Shown here piece by piece: positions 8,079 to 15,476 of a stretch of DNA of 64,000 bases. The DNA comes from JBBQWZ01 sp038210135 (GTDB lineage: Bacteria; Acidobacteriota; Terriglobia; Bryobacterales; Bryobacteraceae): positions 62,001 to 126,000 of the forward strand of contig JBBQWZ010000006.1 of NCBI GenBank assembly GCA_038210135.1, in the 5' to 3' direction. The first letter of the stretch is position 1. Each line of letters starts with the position of its first letter. The position numbers were made by a program, and so were the translations under genes. Below the pieces are notes generated by a model, which was given only the letters and a program-made list of their open reading frames with translations, was not told the DNA's origin and searched no databases.

Positions 8079-8632
8079 GACTTCCTCCGTTCGAGGTACT
8101 GGCGGAACTTCACCCGGGCGTTCGCGATATGTGACCGCACCGTCGCCTTCGAACAGCCCAACCGTTCCGCCACTTCTTCCGCGTCCAACCCTTCGACATC
8201 GCGAAGCAGGAGCGCCGTCCGCTCGCGCTCGGTGAGACGCCGCAGGCCGGCGTCAAGCATCTCCCGCCGTTCGCCGCGCAGGACTTCCTGTTCCGGCGAG
8301 GGCGCGTGCGAAACCAGGGGGTCGGCCACCTCATCGATCTCGCAGAAGTTCACCCGGCCCTGCCGACGTAGAAAGTCGATGGCGGTGTTAGAGGCGATGC
8401 GAGACAGCCATTGCGCTGCCCGGTCCGGATCCTTCAACTGATCCTGCCGCTGCAGTGCCTTGATAAATGCTTCTTGCGTAAGGTCTTGCGCATCGGCGAC
8501 GTTACCCACCATGCGATAGATCACCAGGAACACGCGGCGCATATTCTCGGAAATCAGACGGTTTTGCAGCTCGGCAGCGGCGGCGTCCGCCGGACGGAAA
8601 CCGGGCTTCTCGAGATGATCCGCCTCGCTCAT
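8075..8632 (-). CDS. ECF-family RNA polymerase sigma factor
   Basis: About 185 residues. Region 2 is visible (RRVFLVIYRMVGNVADAQDL, then TQEAFIKAL) and so is region 4 with its helix-turn-helix (LLLRDVEGLDAEEVAERLGC, then SKATVRSHI). Group 4 sigma factors direct polymerase to stress or envelope promoters. I placed the start at the ATG at 8632, preceded by GGGAG at short spacing; an ATG at 8665 would add 11 residues but has no ribosome site. It heads a three-gene minus-strand unit with the anti-sigma factor and an exported protein. Confidence 0.9.
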   Translation of the reverse strand: MSEADHLEKPGFRPADAAAAELQNRLISENMRRVFLVIYRMVGNVADAQDLTQEAFIKALQRQDQLKDPDRAAQWLSRIASNTAIDFLRRQGRVNFCEIDEVADPLVSHAPSPEQEVLRGERREMLDAGLRRLTERERTALLLRDVEGLDAEEVAERLGCSKATVRSHIANARVKFRQYLERRKS

Positions 8633-8823
8633 AAGCTCCCGTACGTATGTCGCTGATGCAGCCATGGTGCTACATAACGGCAGACGACAATCGGCCCCCA
8701 AGCGTGCATAGGATTTTATCGGCTGGAGCCGGTAATCTCACTACGCAAGCAAAAGTCCGCCCGGACGGCCCCGGTTCCGATTTTCTCGCGCCCCCGGCCC
8801 TGCCCGCGCTATCTTCATACTAT

Positions 8824-9984
8824 ATGAGACCCGTCGCCGTAATTGGTGTCGGCAAGACTGCTTTCGGAGCGTTTGCCGATCGAGATATCAAGTCCCTGGC
8901 GGTCGAAGCCGGGCAAAAAGCCATGCAGGACGCCGGCGTTCTGCCATCGCAGATCGAGGCGTTCTATCTGGGCAACTTCGCCGGACCGTCGTTTGTCGGT
9001 CAGAATCACCTGGCGCCGTTCATCGCCAGCGGACTCGGCATCTCCGGCGTGCCGGCAACTCGCTTTGAAGCCGCCTGCGCTTCGAGCGGAAGCGCTTTCT
9101 ACCATGCGGTCTCGGCAGTGATGGCCGGATTGCACGACATCGTCCTCGTCGAGGGCGTCGAAAAAATGACCTCTCAGCCGACTCCGGTCGTGACTGAAAT
9201 TCTGGCCGGCGCGGGCGACCTCGGCGGCGAAGTGAAAGTCGGGGGCACGTTCCCGGCGTTGTTCGCTATGATCGCGCGCCGGCACATGCACGAATACGGC
9301 ACTAAACGCGAACACTTGGCGGCGGTCGCGGTGAAGAATCACGCCAACGGCGCGAAGAATCCCCTGGCGCATATGAAGAAGGTCATCACGCTCGAACAGG
9401 CGCTGAACGGCAAGCCGATCGCGGAGCCGCTTACTGTTTACGACTGCTCGCTGGTTTCGGACGGCGCCGCGGCGGTGGTCATCTGCCCTCTCGACCGTGC
9501 CAGGGAGTTCACCAGCAAATACGTCCAAGTGCTGGGCATTTCGCAGACATCGGATATGCTCGCGCTCGACGAGAAGGACGACATCACCACGCTGCGCGCC
9601 GTGAAGACCTCCTCGGAGAAGGCGTATAAGATGGCCGGACTCAGCGCCAAAGACATCCAGTTCGCGGAGCTGCACGACTGCTTCACCATCGCCGAGATCG
9701 TCGCCGGGGAAGACCTCGGCTTCTGTGCGAAAGGCGAAGGCGGACCGTACGTGGCGGCGGGCAATACAACGTTGACGGGCGCGCGTCCGATCAACACCAG
9801 CGGCGGGCTGAAGGCCAAAGGGCATCCCGTGGGAGCCACCGGCGTCGGACAGATTTGCGACATCGCGTGGCAGATCCGCGGCGAAGCAGGCGAGCGGCAG
9901 GTGAAGAACAATTCCATCGGCCTGGCGCAAAACCTGGGTGGCTCAGGCGCGACCAGCGTGGTCACGATTCTCGGCGCGGTGTAA
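8824..9984 (+). CDS. Thiolase family protein (SCP-x / archaeal acetoacetyl-CoA type)
   Basis: A 386-residue thiolase-fold acyltransferase that forms or cleaves the bond between acyl-CoA and acetyl-CoA. The nucleophile is Cys85 in FEAACASSGSAF. The catalytic His regions are LHDCFTIAE and GHPVGATGVGQ. The classical second active-site Cys motif (CxGGG) is replaced by NLGGSG near the C-terminus, which is typical of the SCP-x and archaeal-type thiolases. I chose the ATG at 8824 (MRPVAVIGVGKTAFG), where homology to thiolases begins; the longer frame overlaps the divergent sigma gene. Enzymes of this type often work with a DUF35 OB-fold partner, and a lone OB-fold gene lies 3.4 kb downstream. Confidence 0.9.
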   Translation: MRPVAVIGVGKTAFGAFADRDIKSLAVEAGQKAMQDAGVLPSQIEAFYLGNFAGPSFVGQNHLAPFIASGLGISGVPATRFEAACASSGSAFYHAVSAVMAGLHDIVLVEGVEKMTSQPTPVVTEILAGAGDLGGEVKVGGTFPALFAMIARRHMHEYGTKREHLAAVAVKNHANGAKNPLAHMKKVITLEQALNGKPIAEPLTVYDCSLVSDGAAAVVICPLDRAREFTSKYVQVLGISQTSDMLALDEKDDITTLRAVKTSSEKAYKMAGLSAKDIQFAELHDCFTIAEIVAGEDLGFCAKGEGGPYVAAGNTTLTGARPINTSGGLKAKGHPVGATGVGQICDIAWQIRGEAGERQVKNNSIGLAQNLGGSGATSVVTILGAV

Positions 9985-10045
9985 GATCGATCCCGGTTTG
10001 ATATCCTCGCTGAGATAACCAGCCGGCCAAACACCATTTCAGCGG

Positions 10046-10075
10046 CTTGAACCCCGACCGTCAAGGGAAGGGACC
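10046..10075 (+). repeat. Dispersed intergenic repeat A, copy 1
   Basis: About 30 bases beginning CTTGAACCCCGACCG and ending GGGAAGGGACC. Related copies lie at 37981-38013 (inverted), 57231-57258, 61637-61670 and 61685-61709, all between genes. The shared pattern is TTGAACCC, a variable GAnCGTnA centre, and a GGGA-CGGGACC-like end. Confidence 0.6.
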
Positions 10076-10107
10076 ACGTGTGCACCAGCAAAGGGAGAAC
10101 CAAGAAA

Positions 10108-10476
10108 GTGCCCACGGATTTCAAAGCTGTCTTCGCAGCGTTAAAACCGATCCTTGCGAAGCACGCGAAGAAGTTCAGGGTGAAAATCGATACTGCGACT
10201 GGCTATTCGCTTGACTGCAAATCGCCGTCGCCGTTTCCGCAACACAAAGGACACCCTATGTTCTTCGGCGCGCTGCGGGTCGGAAAAGGCTATGTCAGCT
10301 TCCACCTGATGTCGGTTTACACGGAACCGACGAAAATCTCAGCGGCGTTGAAGAAGCGCATGCAAGGCAAGTCGTGCTTCAATTTCAAGACGGTTCCCGA
10401 GCCTGAAATCATTGCCGAACTCAAGGCGTTGACCGTGGCGGGCATAAAGCAATACGCCGAAAAGAAGTGGCTCTGA
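10108..10476 (+). CDS. DUF1801/YdhG-like small protein
   Basis: About 122 residues from the GTG at 10108 (MPTDFKAVFAALKPILAKHA). An alternative GTG at 10078 would add 10 residues and cannot be excluded, as both have purine-rich sequence upstream. A helical N-terminal region, a central beta segment (GYVSFHLMSVYTEP) and the ending (AELKALTVAGIKQYAEKKW) resemble the DUF1801 fold, whose biochemical role is not established. It ends 2 bp before the convergent membrane protein gene. Confidence 0.7.
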   Translation: MPTDFKAVFAALKPILAKHAKKFRVKIDTATGYSLDCKSPSPFPQHKGHPMFFGALRVGKGYVSFHLMSVYTEPTKISAALKKRMQGKSCFNFKTVPEPEIIAELKALTVAGIKQYAEKKWL

Positions 10477-10478
10477 CG

Positions 10479-11732
10479 TTACGAGATCACTGTTCGCACA
10501 GCTCGGATAGTATACACGCAAATCTCCATCAATTCGCGTGGAATGATCAAAATCAGCGGGATCAATCCTTCCCAGCGGCGCGATCTTAGTGTCACCAGGA
10601 GTAGCGAGATCTGTAGCATCCCGGTGGATCGACCATAGCTGTTGGGGTCGTCGAACTCGACGTTCGGCGCGCCGTCCTTGATACTGGCAAAGATGACCGT
10701 AAACACGAGCGAGAAGGCCAACAGCAACATCATTGGATCGAGGGTTTTTGTACGCCAATCGCGGTACGCCAACCACAACCCGATTGCCAATGCCGCCCAG
10801 AGCCCGAGCGCGGCGCCATAGTTAGCGGCCGCCATCCATGGACCGATCGACCCTCGCCAATGGATGTCCGGGTGACCGAGGAGCGTATTCACCATGCGAT
10901 ATAGCGGATACGCGAAGGTGTATGGCAGTTCGGGAACATCGGGGACTTTGCTGAAGAGTACCCAGACAATCCAAGCGACCGCGGGCAATGCTGCGCTCAA
11001 GCACCAGGTCCCCAGCCTCCACTCGCGTTTCGCCCCGAGCCAACCCGAGCAAAGCAGTATGGCGATAAAGCCAAACTCGCGAGAGAGCGCCGCTGCCGCG
11101 AGCGCTAGCCACGCCAAGGCCCACTTTCGCTCGATGACCGCGAGAAATGCCGCGAAGATCAGAGCGAGATTCGAAAGGTCAATTAACGAAAGCCGCAAGC
11201 TCACTAACGTCACCGGCAGGAACAGAATCGCCACGCCCCACCAAGGCGAGCAGCCCCAAGCGATCGCATACAGCGAGGTCACGAACGCCATGAGCCATAG
11301 CGATCCCAGGGCCACCGCCTGATAGCCGGTATCGACCCAATATGGCTGCCCCAGGCCGAGCATGTAGGCAAGCGCGGGTTGAAGAATCCGGAAGTAACGC
11401 CGGCGCGGCGAGTCAATCCAATGGCTCGTTTGCCGGCGATGAAGCGGATCGTGGGCGATCGCGTGATAGAACTGGCCGTCGTACCCCGCACCCGAAACCA
11501 CGGGCGAGTTCTCGGCCTTCACGTCGGGCGACTGTTCGAACCGGTCGCCGGCCAGGTACAGTCCGTTCCAATTTCCGTCGAAGACGCCCTCGACGTAGAG
11601 CCACATCCACAGGAACGCGAGCGCTGTAACGACGGTCGCAACGTGCCAGGGCCGAATGTGCAAAAACGGCGCGGGCAGTGACTCCGGTATGTCGGAATCG
11701 TGGTCCTTCTGGTCCTCAGGCACGGCGGTCAA
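10479..11732 (-). CDS. Polytopic membrane protein, GT-C-like
   Basis: A 417-residue integral membrane protein with about 9-10 hydrophobic segments. The first is at residues 29-47 and a run extends from about 130 to the C-terminus. A hydrophilic loop after the first segment holds the motif GYDGQFYHAIAHDP. Such YDGQFY loops occur in membrane proteins related to polyisoprenyl-linked (GT-C) glycosyltransferases, where an acidic residue in the first loop is functional. No donor or acceptor can be named. The start lies 26 bp after the stop of the M20-like gene, so the two are probably co-transcribed. Confidence 0.8.
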   Translation of the reverse strand: MTAVPEDQKDHDSDIPESLPAPFLHIRPWHVATVVTALAFLWMWLYVEGVFDGNWNGLYLAGDRFEQSPDVKAENSPVVSGAGYDGQFYHAIAHDPLHRRQTSHWIDSPRRRYFRILQPALAYMLGLGQPYWVDTGYQAVALGSLWLMAFVTSLYAIAWGCSPWWGVAILFLPVTLVSLRLSLIDLSNLALIFAAFLAVIERKWALAWLALAAAALSREFGFIAILLCSGWLGAKREWRLGTWCLSAALPAVAWIVWVLFSKVPDVPELPYTFAYPLYRMVNTLLGHPDIHWRGSIGPWMAAANYGAALGLWAALAIGLWLAYRDWRTKTLDPMMLLLAFSLVFTVIFASIKDGAPNVEFDDPNSYGRSTGMLQISLLLVTLRSRRWEGLIPLILIIPRELMEICVYTIRAVRTVIS

Positions 11733-11758
11733 CTCTCAAGGAAACGGGTGTTCCTCGC

Positions 11759-13285
11759 CTACGTTGCCCCTAGCTCATATAAGAAGTCGATCTGGCTCGC
11801 GACCGCTCCGTCGAAGCCTTTGACCAGCGGAATCTTGGATTCGATGATGCAGTACTCGTTAGGCGCGTGCGCGCCCGCTCCGTGCCCGAGTCCAAAATGA
11901 CCAGCGGGCAGGCGTAGCGGATCGCTGGTGAACATGTAGCCGGGCCACGATCCGGCGAGGCGCGGCCACAGGACCGGATCGAGGCCGGCTTTCTTGTACA
12001 CCGACTGCGCTCCGCGAATGATCCCGGAGTCGGCGGCGGTGCTGGTCGGATCGTAGCCGCCGCTCATGTTCACTTCGATGTCGGTGAAGCCGCGCTTGGC
12101 GAGATGCGCCTTTAACGAAGCCAACGCGCCCTGCGCTGTCATGTCGGGCACCAGCCGCATGTCGATCTTCGCCACTGCCCGATGCGGAAGTACGGTCTTG
12201 CCGCCCGGACCGGTGTAGCCGCTGACCAGGCCCTCGATGTTGATCGTCGGCTTTGAAACCAGAAGCTCCATCGCCTCTAGGAAATCGACACCGTGCACCC
12301 AGCGCTCGACACCGAGCGCCTTCTTCACCGCTGCTTCGTTCTGGCGCTTCGCCGCTTCGCGGATCAGCGTCTTCTGTTCCGCGGTCAACGGCCGGACCTT
12401 ATCGAAGAATCCGTCGATCGCGGGCGTGTGCCCGTCCGGACCCACCAGCGAGTTCAGCGCCTGAATCAGCCGCCACGCGGGACTGTCGATGCGCGCTTCT
12501 TCGCTCGAATGCACGTCCAGCTTCGGACCCTTTCCAGAGTGTTCTCCGCTCGAGACCAGCTCCAGCTCGATGATGCCCTTCGCTCCGAGATTGATTTGGA
12601 CTCCGCCGCCCAGCGACTGGCAGAACATCGGCAGGTACACGTCCGAGCACTTCTTCAGCGCTGCCAGCACTTCCGGCTTCTGGATCACCTGAGTGAAATG
12701 CGGCGAGCCGATTTCTTCTTCTCCTTCGGCCACGAAGACCAGGTTGACGGGCAGTTTCTTTCCGGTGTTACGGAACGAATGCAGCGCCGCCAGAAAGGTG
12801 GACTCCGGGCCTTTCTGATTAGTGGCTCCGCGTCCGACCAGAATTTTTCCGACGTTCGGGCGATCCACCAGCGCGGCATCGAACGGCGGCGTGGACCACT
12901 CCGACGAGTCCACCTGCTTCACGTCGTACATGAAGTAGATGCCCACCGTTCGCGCGGCGCCGGCGTCGAGCGTTGCGAACACGCCCGGATGCCCGTCCGT
13001 CGGAACCACCGCCGCATTGCTGAGTCCCGCGCCGCGCGCCAGCTCGACCATGTACTGCGCGCCTTCCTTCATGGCACGATTTTCCGCCGCGATGGCCGGC
13101 TTTTTGATCCAATCCTGCAGCCGCCGCACGTTCTCTTCGTGATGCTTTTCGAGATCGGCCTGCAGCGCCTTGCGGTCGGCGGGGTCGGCGGCGTGTGCCG
13201 GAATCGCGGCCACTGCGGCCGCGGCCGCGGCCGTCTGGACAAACTTCCGGCGGGAAAAAATCGACTCGCGCGTCATAGGTTGCAT
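11759..13285 (-). CDS. Tat-exported M20-family hydrolase with altered metal ligands
   Basis: About 508 residues. A twin-arginine signal (SRRKFVQTAAAAAAVAAIPA, residues 11-30) precedes an M20/M25/M40 hydrolase. Catalytic-domain landmarks are GRGATNQKGP (151-160), the acidic cluster EGEEEIGSP (from 187) and the late His in LGHGAGAHAPNEY. Two canonical zinc ligands are substituted. The usual His-x-Asp reads Met119-Tyr-Asp121 (YFMYDVKQVD), and the bridging Asp of the GRGAxD motif is Asn156. It may therefore be an unusual hydrolase or an inactive relative. I used the ATG at 13285; a GTG at 13315 is possible. It is divergent from the small OB-fold gene. Confidence 0.85.
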   Translation of the reverse strand: MQPMTRESIFSRRKFVQTAAAAAAVAAIPAHAADPADRKALQADLEKHHEENVRRLQDWIKKPAIAAENRAMKEGAQYMVELARGAGLSNAAVVPTDGHPGVFATLDAGAARTVGIYFMYDVKQVDSSEWSTPPFDAALVDRPNVGKILVGRGATNQKGPESTFLAALHSFRNTGKKLPVNLVFVAEGEEEIGSPHFTQVIQKPEVLAALKKCSDVYLPMFCQSLGGGVQINLGAKGIIELELVSSGEHSGKGPKLDVHSSEEARIDSPAWRLIQALNSLVGPDGHTPAIDGFFDKVRPLTAEQKTLIREAAKRQNEAAVKKALGVERWVHGVDFLEAMELLVSKPTINIEGLVSGYTGPGGKTVLPHRAVAKIDMRLVPDMTAQGALASLKAHLAKRGFTDIEVNMSGGYDPTSTAADSGIIRGAQSVYKKAGLDPVLWPRLAGSWPGYMFTSDPLRLPAGHFGLGHGAGAHAPNEYCIIESKIPLVKGFDGAVASQIDFLYELGAT

Positions 13286-13334
13286 TGTCACCGATTTTTC
13301 CCTCGCGTGGGTCACGGTCTAGAATGAAAGGAGC

Positions 13335-13538
13335 ATGACCGGAACCGTCTACACAGAAACCGTCGTTTTCGCGCCTCCGTCGCAGTTTGTGGACGAGGCT
13401 CCGTACCAGATCGCGATCGTCTCTCTCGACCAGGGCGGACGGCAGACGGTGCGCATTGATGGCGACCGTGTTGCTATCGGCGACAAAGTGGTCAAGGCGG
13501 AAGACCGCGCTGGAATGCCGATCTTTAAGAAGGCCTAA
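13335..13538 (+). CDS. Stand-alone OB-fold (DUF35 C-terminal type) protein
   Basis: A 67-residue protein whose sequence (APYQIAIVSLDQGGRQTVRI, then VAIGDKVVKAEDRAGMPIFK) matches the pattern of the OB-fold half of DUF35 proteins, which bind or scaffold acyl-CoA-processing enzymes such as thiolases. The zinc-ribbon half usually found N-terminal to it is absent. The likely partner in this window is the thiolase at 8824-9984, but the two are not adjacent. Starts at the ATG at 13335 with GAAAGGAG just upstream. Convergent with the cupin gene. Confidence 0.75.
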   Translation: MTGTVYTETVVFAPPSQFVDEAPYQIAIVSLDQGGRQTVRIDGDRVAIGDKVVKAEDRAGMPIFKKA

Positions 13539-13564
13539 CGAGCCCTGGCGGCCGTGAAGAAGGC

Positions 13565-14032
13565 CTAGCCTGCGTTCGGTTTTGAGTGAAACGCGTCGGG
13601 CGCACCTGAATCCGGTCCGACCGGCTCCGGACTCGCAATATCCAGGTTCACCACGATCGGATTCTGCCCGCTGCGGACCACTACCGCTTCGACGGGCTCG
13701 TCCGGCTTCGCGTTCATCTCCTGATGCGGCACGAACGGCGGCACATAAATGAAATCGCCCGGTCCGGCTTCCTCTACGAATTCGAGATTGTTGCCCCAGC
13801 GAAATCGAGCGCGGCCGCGAAGGATGTACAACACCGTTTCGAGTTCGCCGTGATGGTGCGCCGCGGTCCGCGCTGCTGGAGCCACAGTCACGGTACCCGC
13901 CCATAACTTGCTGGCGCCAGTTCGCGCATGCGTGATCGCGGCCGTCCTGCTCATTCCCGGAGTCTGCGGCGTATTTGTATCCTGTTCATCCGCTCGTACG
14001 ATGCGGATGCCGCCTTCTTTCCAATCGTTCAT
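13565..14032 (-). CDS. Cupin-domain protein
   Basis: A 155-residue single-domain cupin. Motif 1 is HHHGELETVLYILRGRARF (about 59-77), with His and Glu ligands, and motif 2 is GDFIYVPPFVPHQE (about 93-106), with the third His. The metal site appears complete, so it could be an isomerase, dioxygenase or ligand-binding regulator; sequence alone does not decide. It is divergent from the alpha/beta hydrolase at 14111, with 78 bp between starts. Confidence 0.88.
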   Translation of the reverse strand: MNDWKEGGIRIVRADEQDTNTPQTPGMSRTAAITHARTGASKLWAGTVTVAPAARTAAHHHGELETVLYILRGRARFRWGNNLEFVEEAGPGDFIYVPPFVPHQEMNAKPDEPVEAVVVRSGQNPIVVNLDIASPEPVGPDSGAPDAFHSKPNAG

Positions 14033-14110
14033 CGAAATGAGGATCGCACAGCCAATCCACGAAACAATGCGCGGCAGGCCGGCTCCTTCTTAGGGAGCCT
14101 CAAAAAGATC

Positions 14111-14965
14111 ATGCCCTATATCACCGTCGGCAAAGAAAATTCCGGAAATCTAGATATCCATTACGACGACTACGGTTCCGGCAAGCCGGTCGTTCTCATC
14201 CACGGTTGGCCCCTCAGCGGAGCTTCCTGGGAGAAGCAGGTCCCGGTGCTTCTCAAGGCCGGACATCGCGTCATCACCTACGATCGGCGGGGTTTCGGCT
14301 GGTCCGACCAGCCCGCCAACGGCTATATCTACGACACGCTGGCGGAGGACCTGAATCAGATTCTGACCAAGCTCGATCTCAAAGAAGTTACGCTCGTCGG
14401 CTTCTCCATGGGCGGCGGCGAGATCGCCCGCTATATCGGCAAATTCGGCACCGCCCGCTTGTCGAGAGTCGCGTTTCTCTCATCCATCTGCCCCTTCCTG
14501 CTGAAGACCCCCGATAATCCCGAAGGCGTCGATCGCTCGGTCTTCGAAGGAATCAAGAAAGGCATCGCCGAAGATCGTCTGGCGTTCCTTTCGAAATTCT
14601 TCGCCGATTTCTATAACTTCGACAAGCTGGGCGGAACGCTGATCAGCGAGCAATTTGTTGAGTACAGCTGGAACATCGCTTCAAAGGCTTCCCCCATCGG
14701 CACCATCGAATGCGTCGATGCCTGGCTCGAAGATTTCCGCGAAGATCTGAAGAAGTGTGACGTCCCGACTCTCGTTATGCACGGAGACGCGGATCGCACT
14801 CTGCCCATCGATGCCACCGGAAGACGAACCGCCGCCCTAATCAACGGAAGCCGCTACGTAGTCATCGAAGACGCTCCGCACGGCTGCACCTGGACCCACG
14901 CCGACAAGATCAACTCCGAGCTGCTGGACTTCCTGGCGAAACCTAGCAAAGGCGCCAGCAAGTAA
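14111..14965 (+). CDS. Alpha/beta hydrolase (non-haem chloroperoxidase-like)
   Basis: A 284-residue alpha/beta-fold hydrolase. The oxyanion region is VVLIHGWPLSGASWE, the nucleophile elbow GFSMGGGE (Ser about 100), the acid in MHGDADRTLP and the catalytic His in APHGCTWTH. The pattern is that of the cofactor-free haloperoxidase/perhydrolase branch, many of which are esterases in practice. The ATG at 14111 was chosen because the domain begins there (MPYITVGKENSGNL) and because a longer frame would overlap the divergent cupin gene. No signal peptide, so it is cytoplasmic. Confidence 0.88.
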   Translation: MPYITVGKENSGNLDIHYDDYGSGKPVVLIHGWPLSGASWEKQVPVLLKAGHRVITYDRRGFGWSDQPANGYIYDTLAEDLNQILTKLDLKEVTLVGFSMGGGEIARYIGKFGTARLSRVAFLSSICPFLLKTPDNPEGVDRSVFEGIKKGIAEDRLAFLSKFFADFYNFDKLGGTLISEQFVEYSWNIASKASPIGTIECVDAWLEDFREDLKKCDVPTLVMHGDADRTLPIDATGRRTAALINGSRYVVIEDAPHGCTWTHADKINSELLDFLAKPSKGASK

Positions 14966-15476
14966 TTCGCTTAACGCCGGGTCGCTGATCGCTTCCTCGC
15001 TGCTGAGCCGGGCGGGGGAAGCAGGGGCGGCTCTTAACCACTCACAAGGTCGTTTTGCTGCTGACTAACAGGCCGGAGGCCTGTACCAAGTAACATTGAA
15101 CCTTTCGATCCGCTCGAAACGCTTTATTTACAGTTCGGCCGCCCTGTTTAGCACTGCAAAACGTGACTGGACGCTTCCTGCCCAGCTCCCCGCTGGTCTG
15201 CCCGCCGCGATGTTTGCTCAAAGCCGCTACAAACAAAGGGTTATCATATCTACCACTTTTCTCAGGGAGTTTTGTCTAGAGAAACGCGCTCCTCTTTGAA
15301 CTCAGTTCTTTGCTCCCCGCCCATCTGCTGTTAATCTCTTCCGAACAGTCTCCGGATTTGAAGTTCAGGGCGTCTCAGCGTGTTTCGGTCGATTTCGGGC
15401 ACTGTGAACAAGCAGGATCCCGCAAACAACGGACCGCAAACGTCCTTTTGATCAACGAGATTACGAAGAGGAAACG
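14966..15476. other. 511-bp intergenic region upstream of the TonB receptor
   Basis: No convincing gene. It holds a perfect short palindrome at 15068-15084 related to the repeats at the ends of the two TonB receptor genes. It must also contain the promoter of the receptor at 15477. The last bases carry a good ribosome site (GAGGAAACG immediately before the ATG). I see no riboswitch or tRNA. Confidence 0.6.
15068..15084. repeat. Palindromic element B, minimal copy
   Basis: ACAGGCCGGAGGCCTGT, a perfect 7-bp inverted repeat around GGA. The core AGGCCGGAGGCCT recurs at 26813-26842 and, with strand reversed, at 19163-19188. All three copies flank TonB-dependent receptor genes. Confidence 0.65.

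Noticed and set aside
12293..13327. 344-codon plus-strand frame opposite the M20 gene
   Set aside because: Arg/Gln/His-rich composition typical of antisense frames in high-GC DNA. The M20 motifs on the minus strand settle the coding strand.
13928..14110. Upstream extension of the alpha/beta hydrolase
   Set aside because: It would overlap the divergent cupin gene and add residues not found in this hydrolase family.
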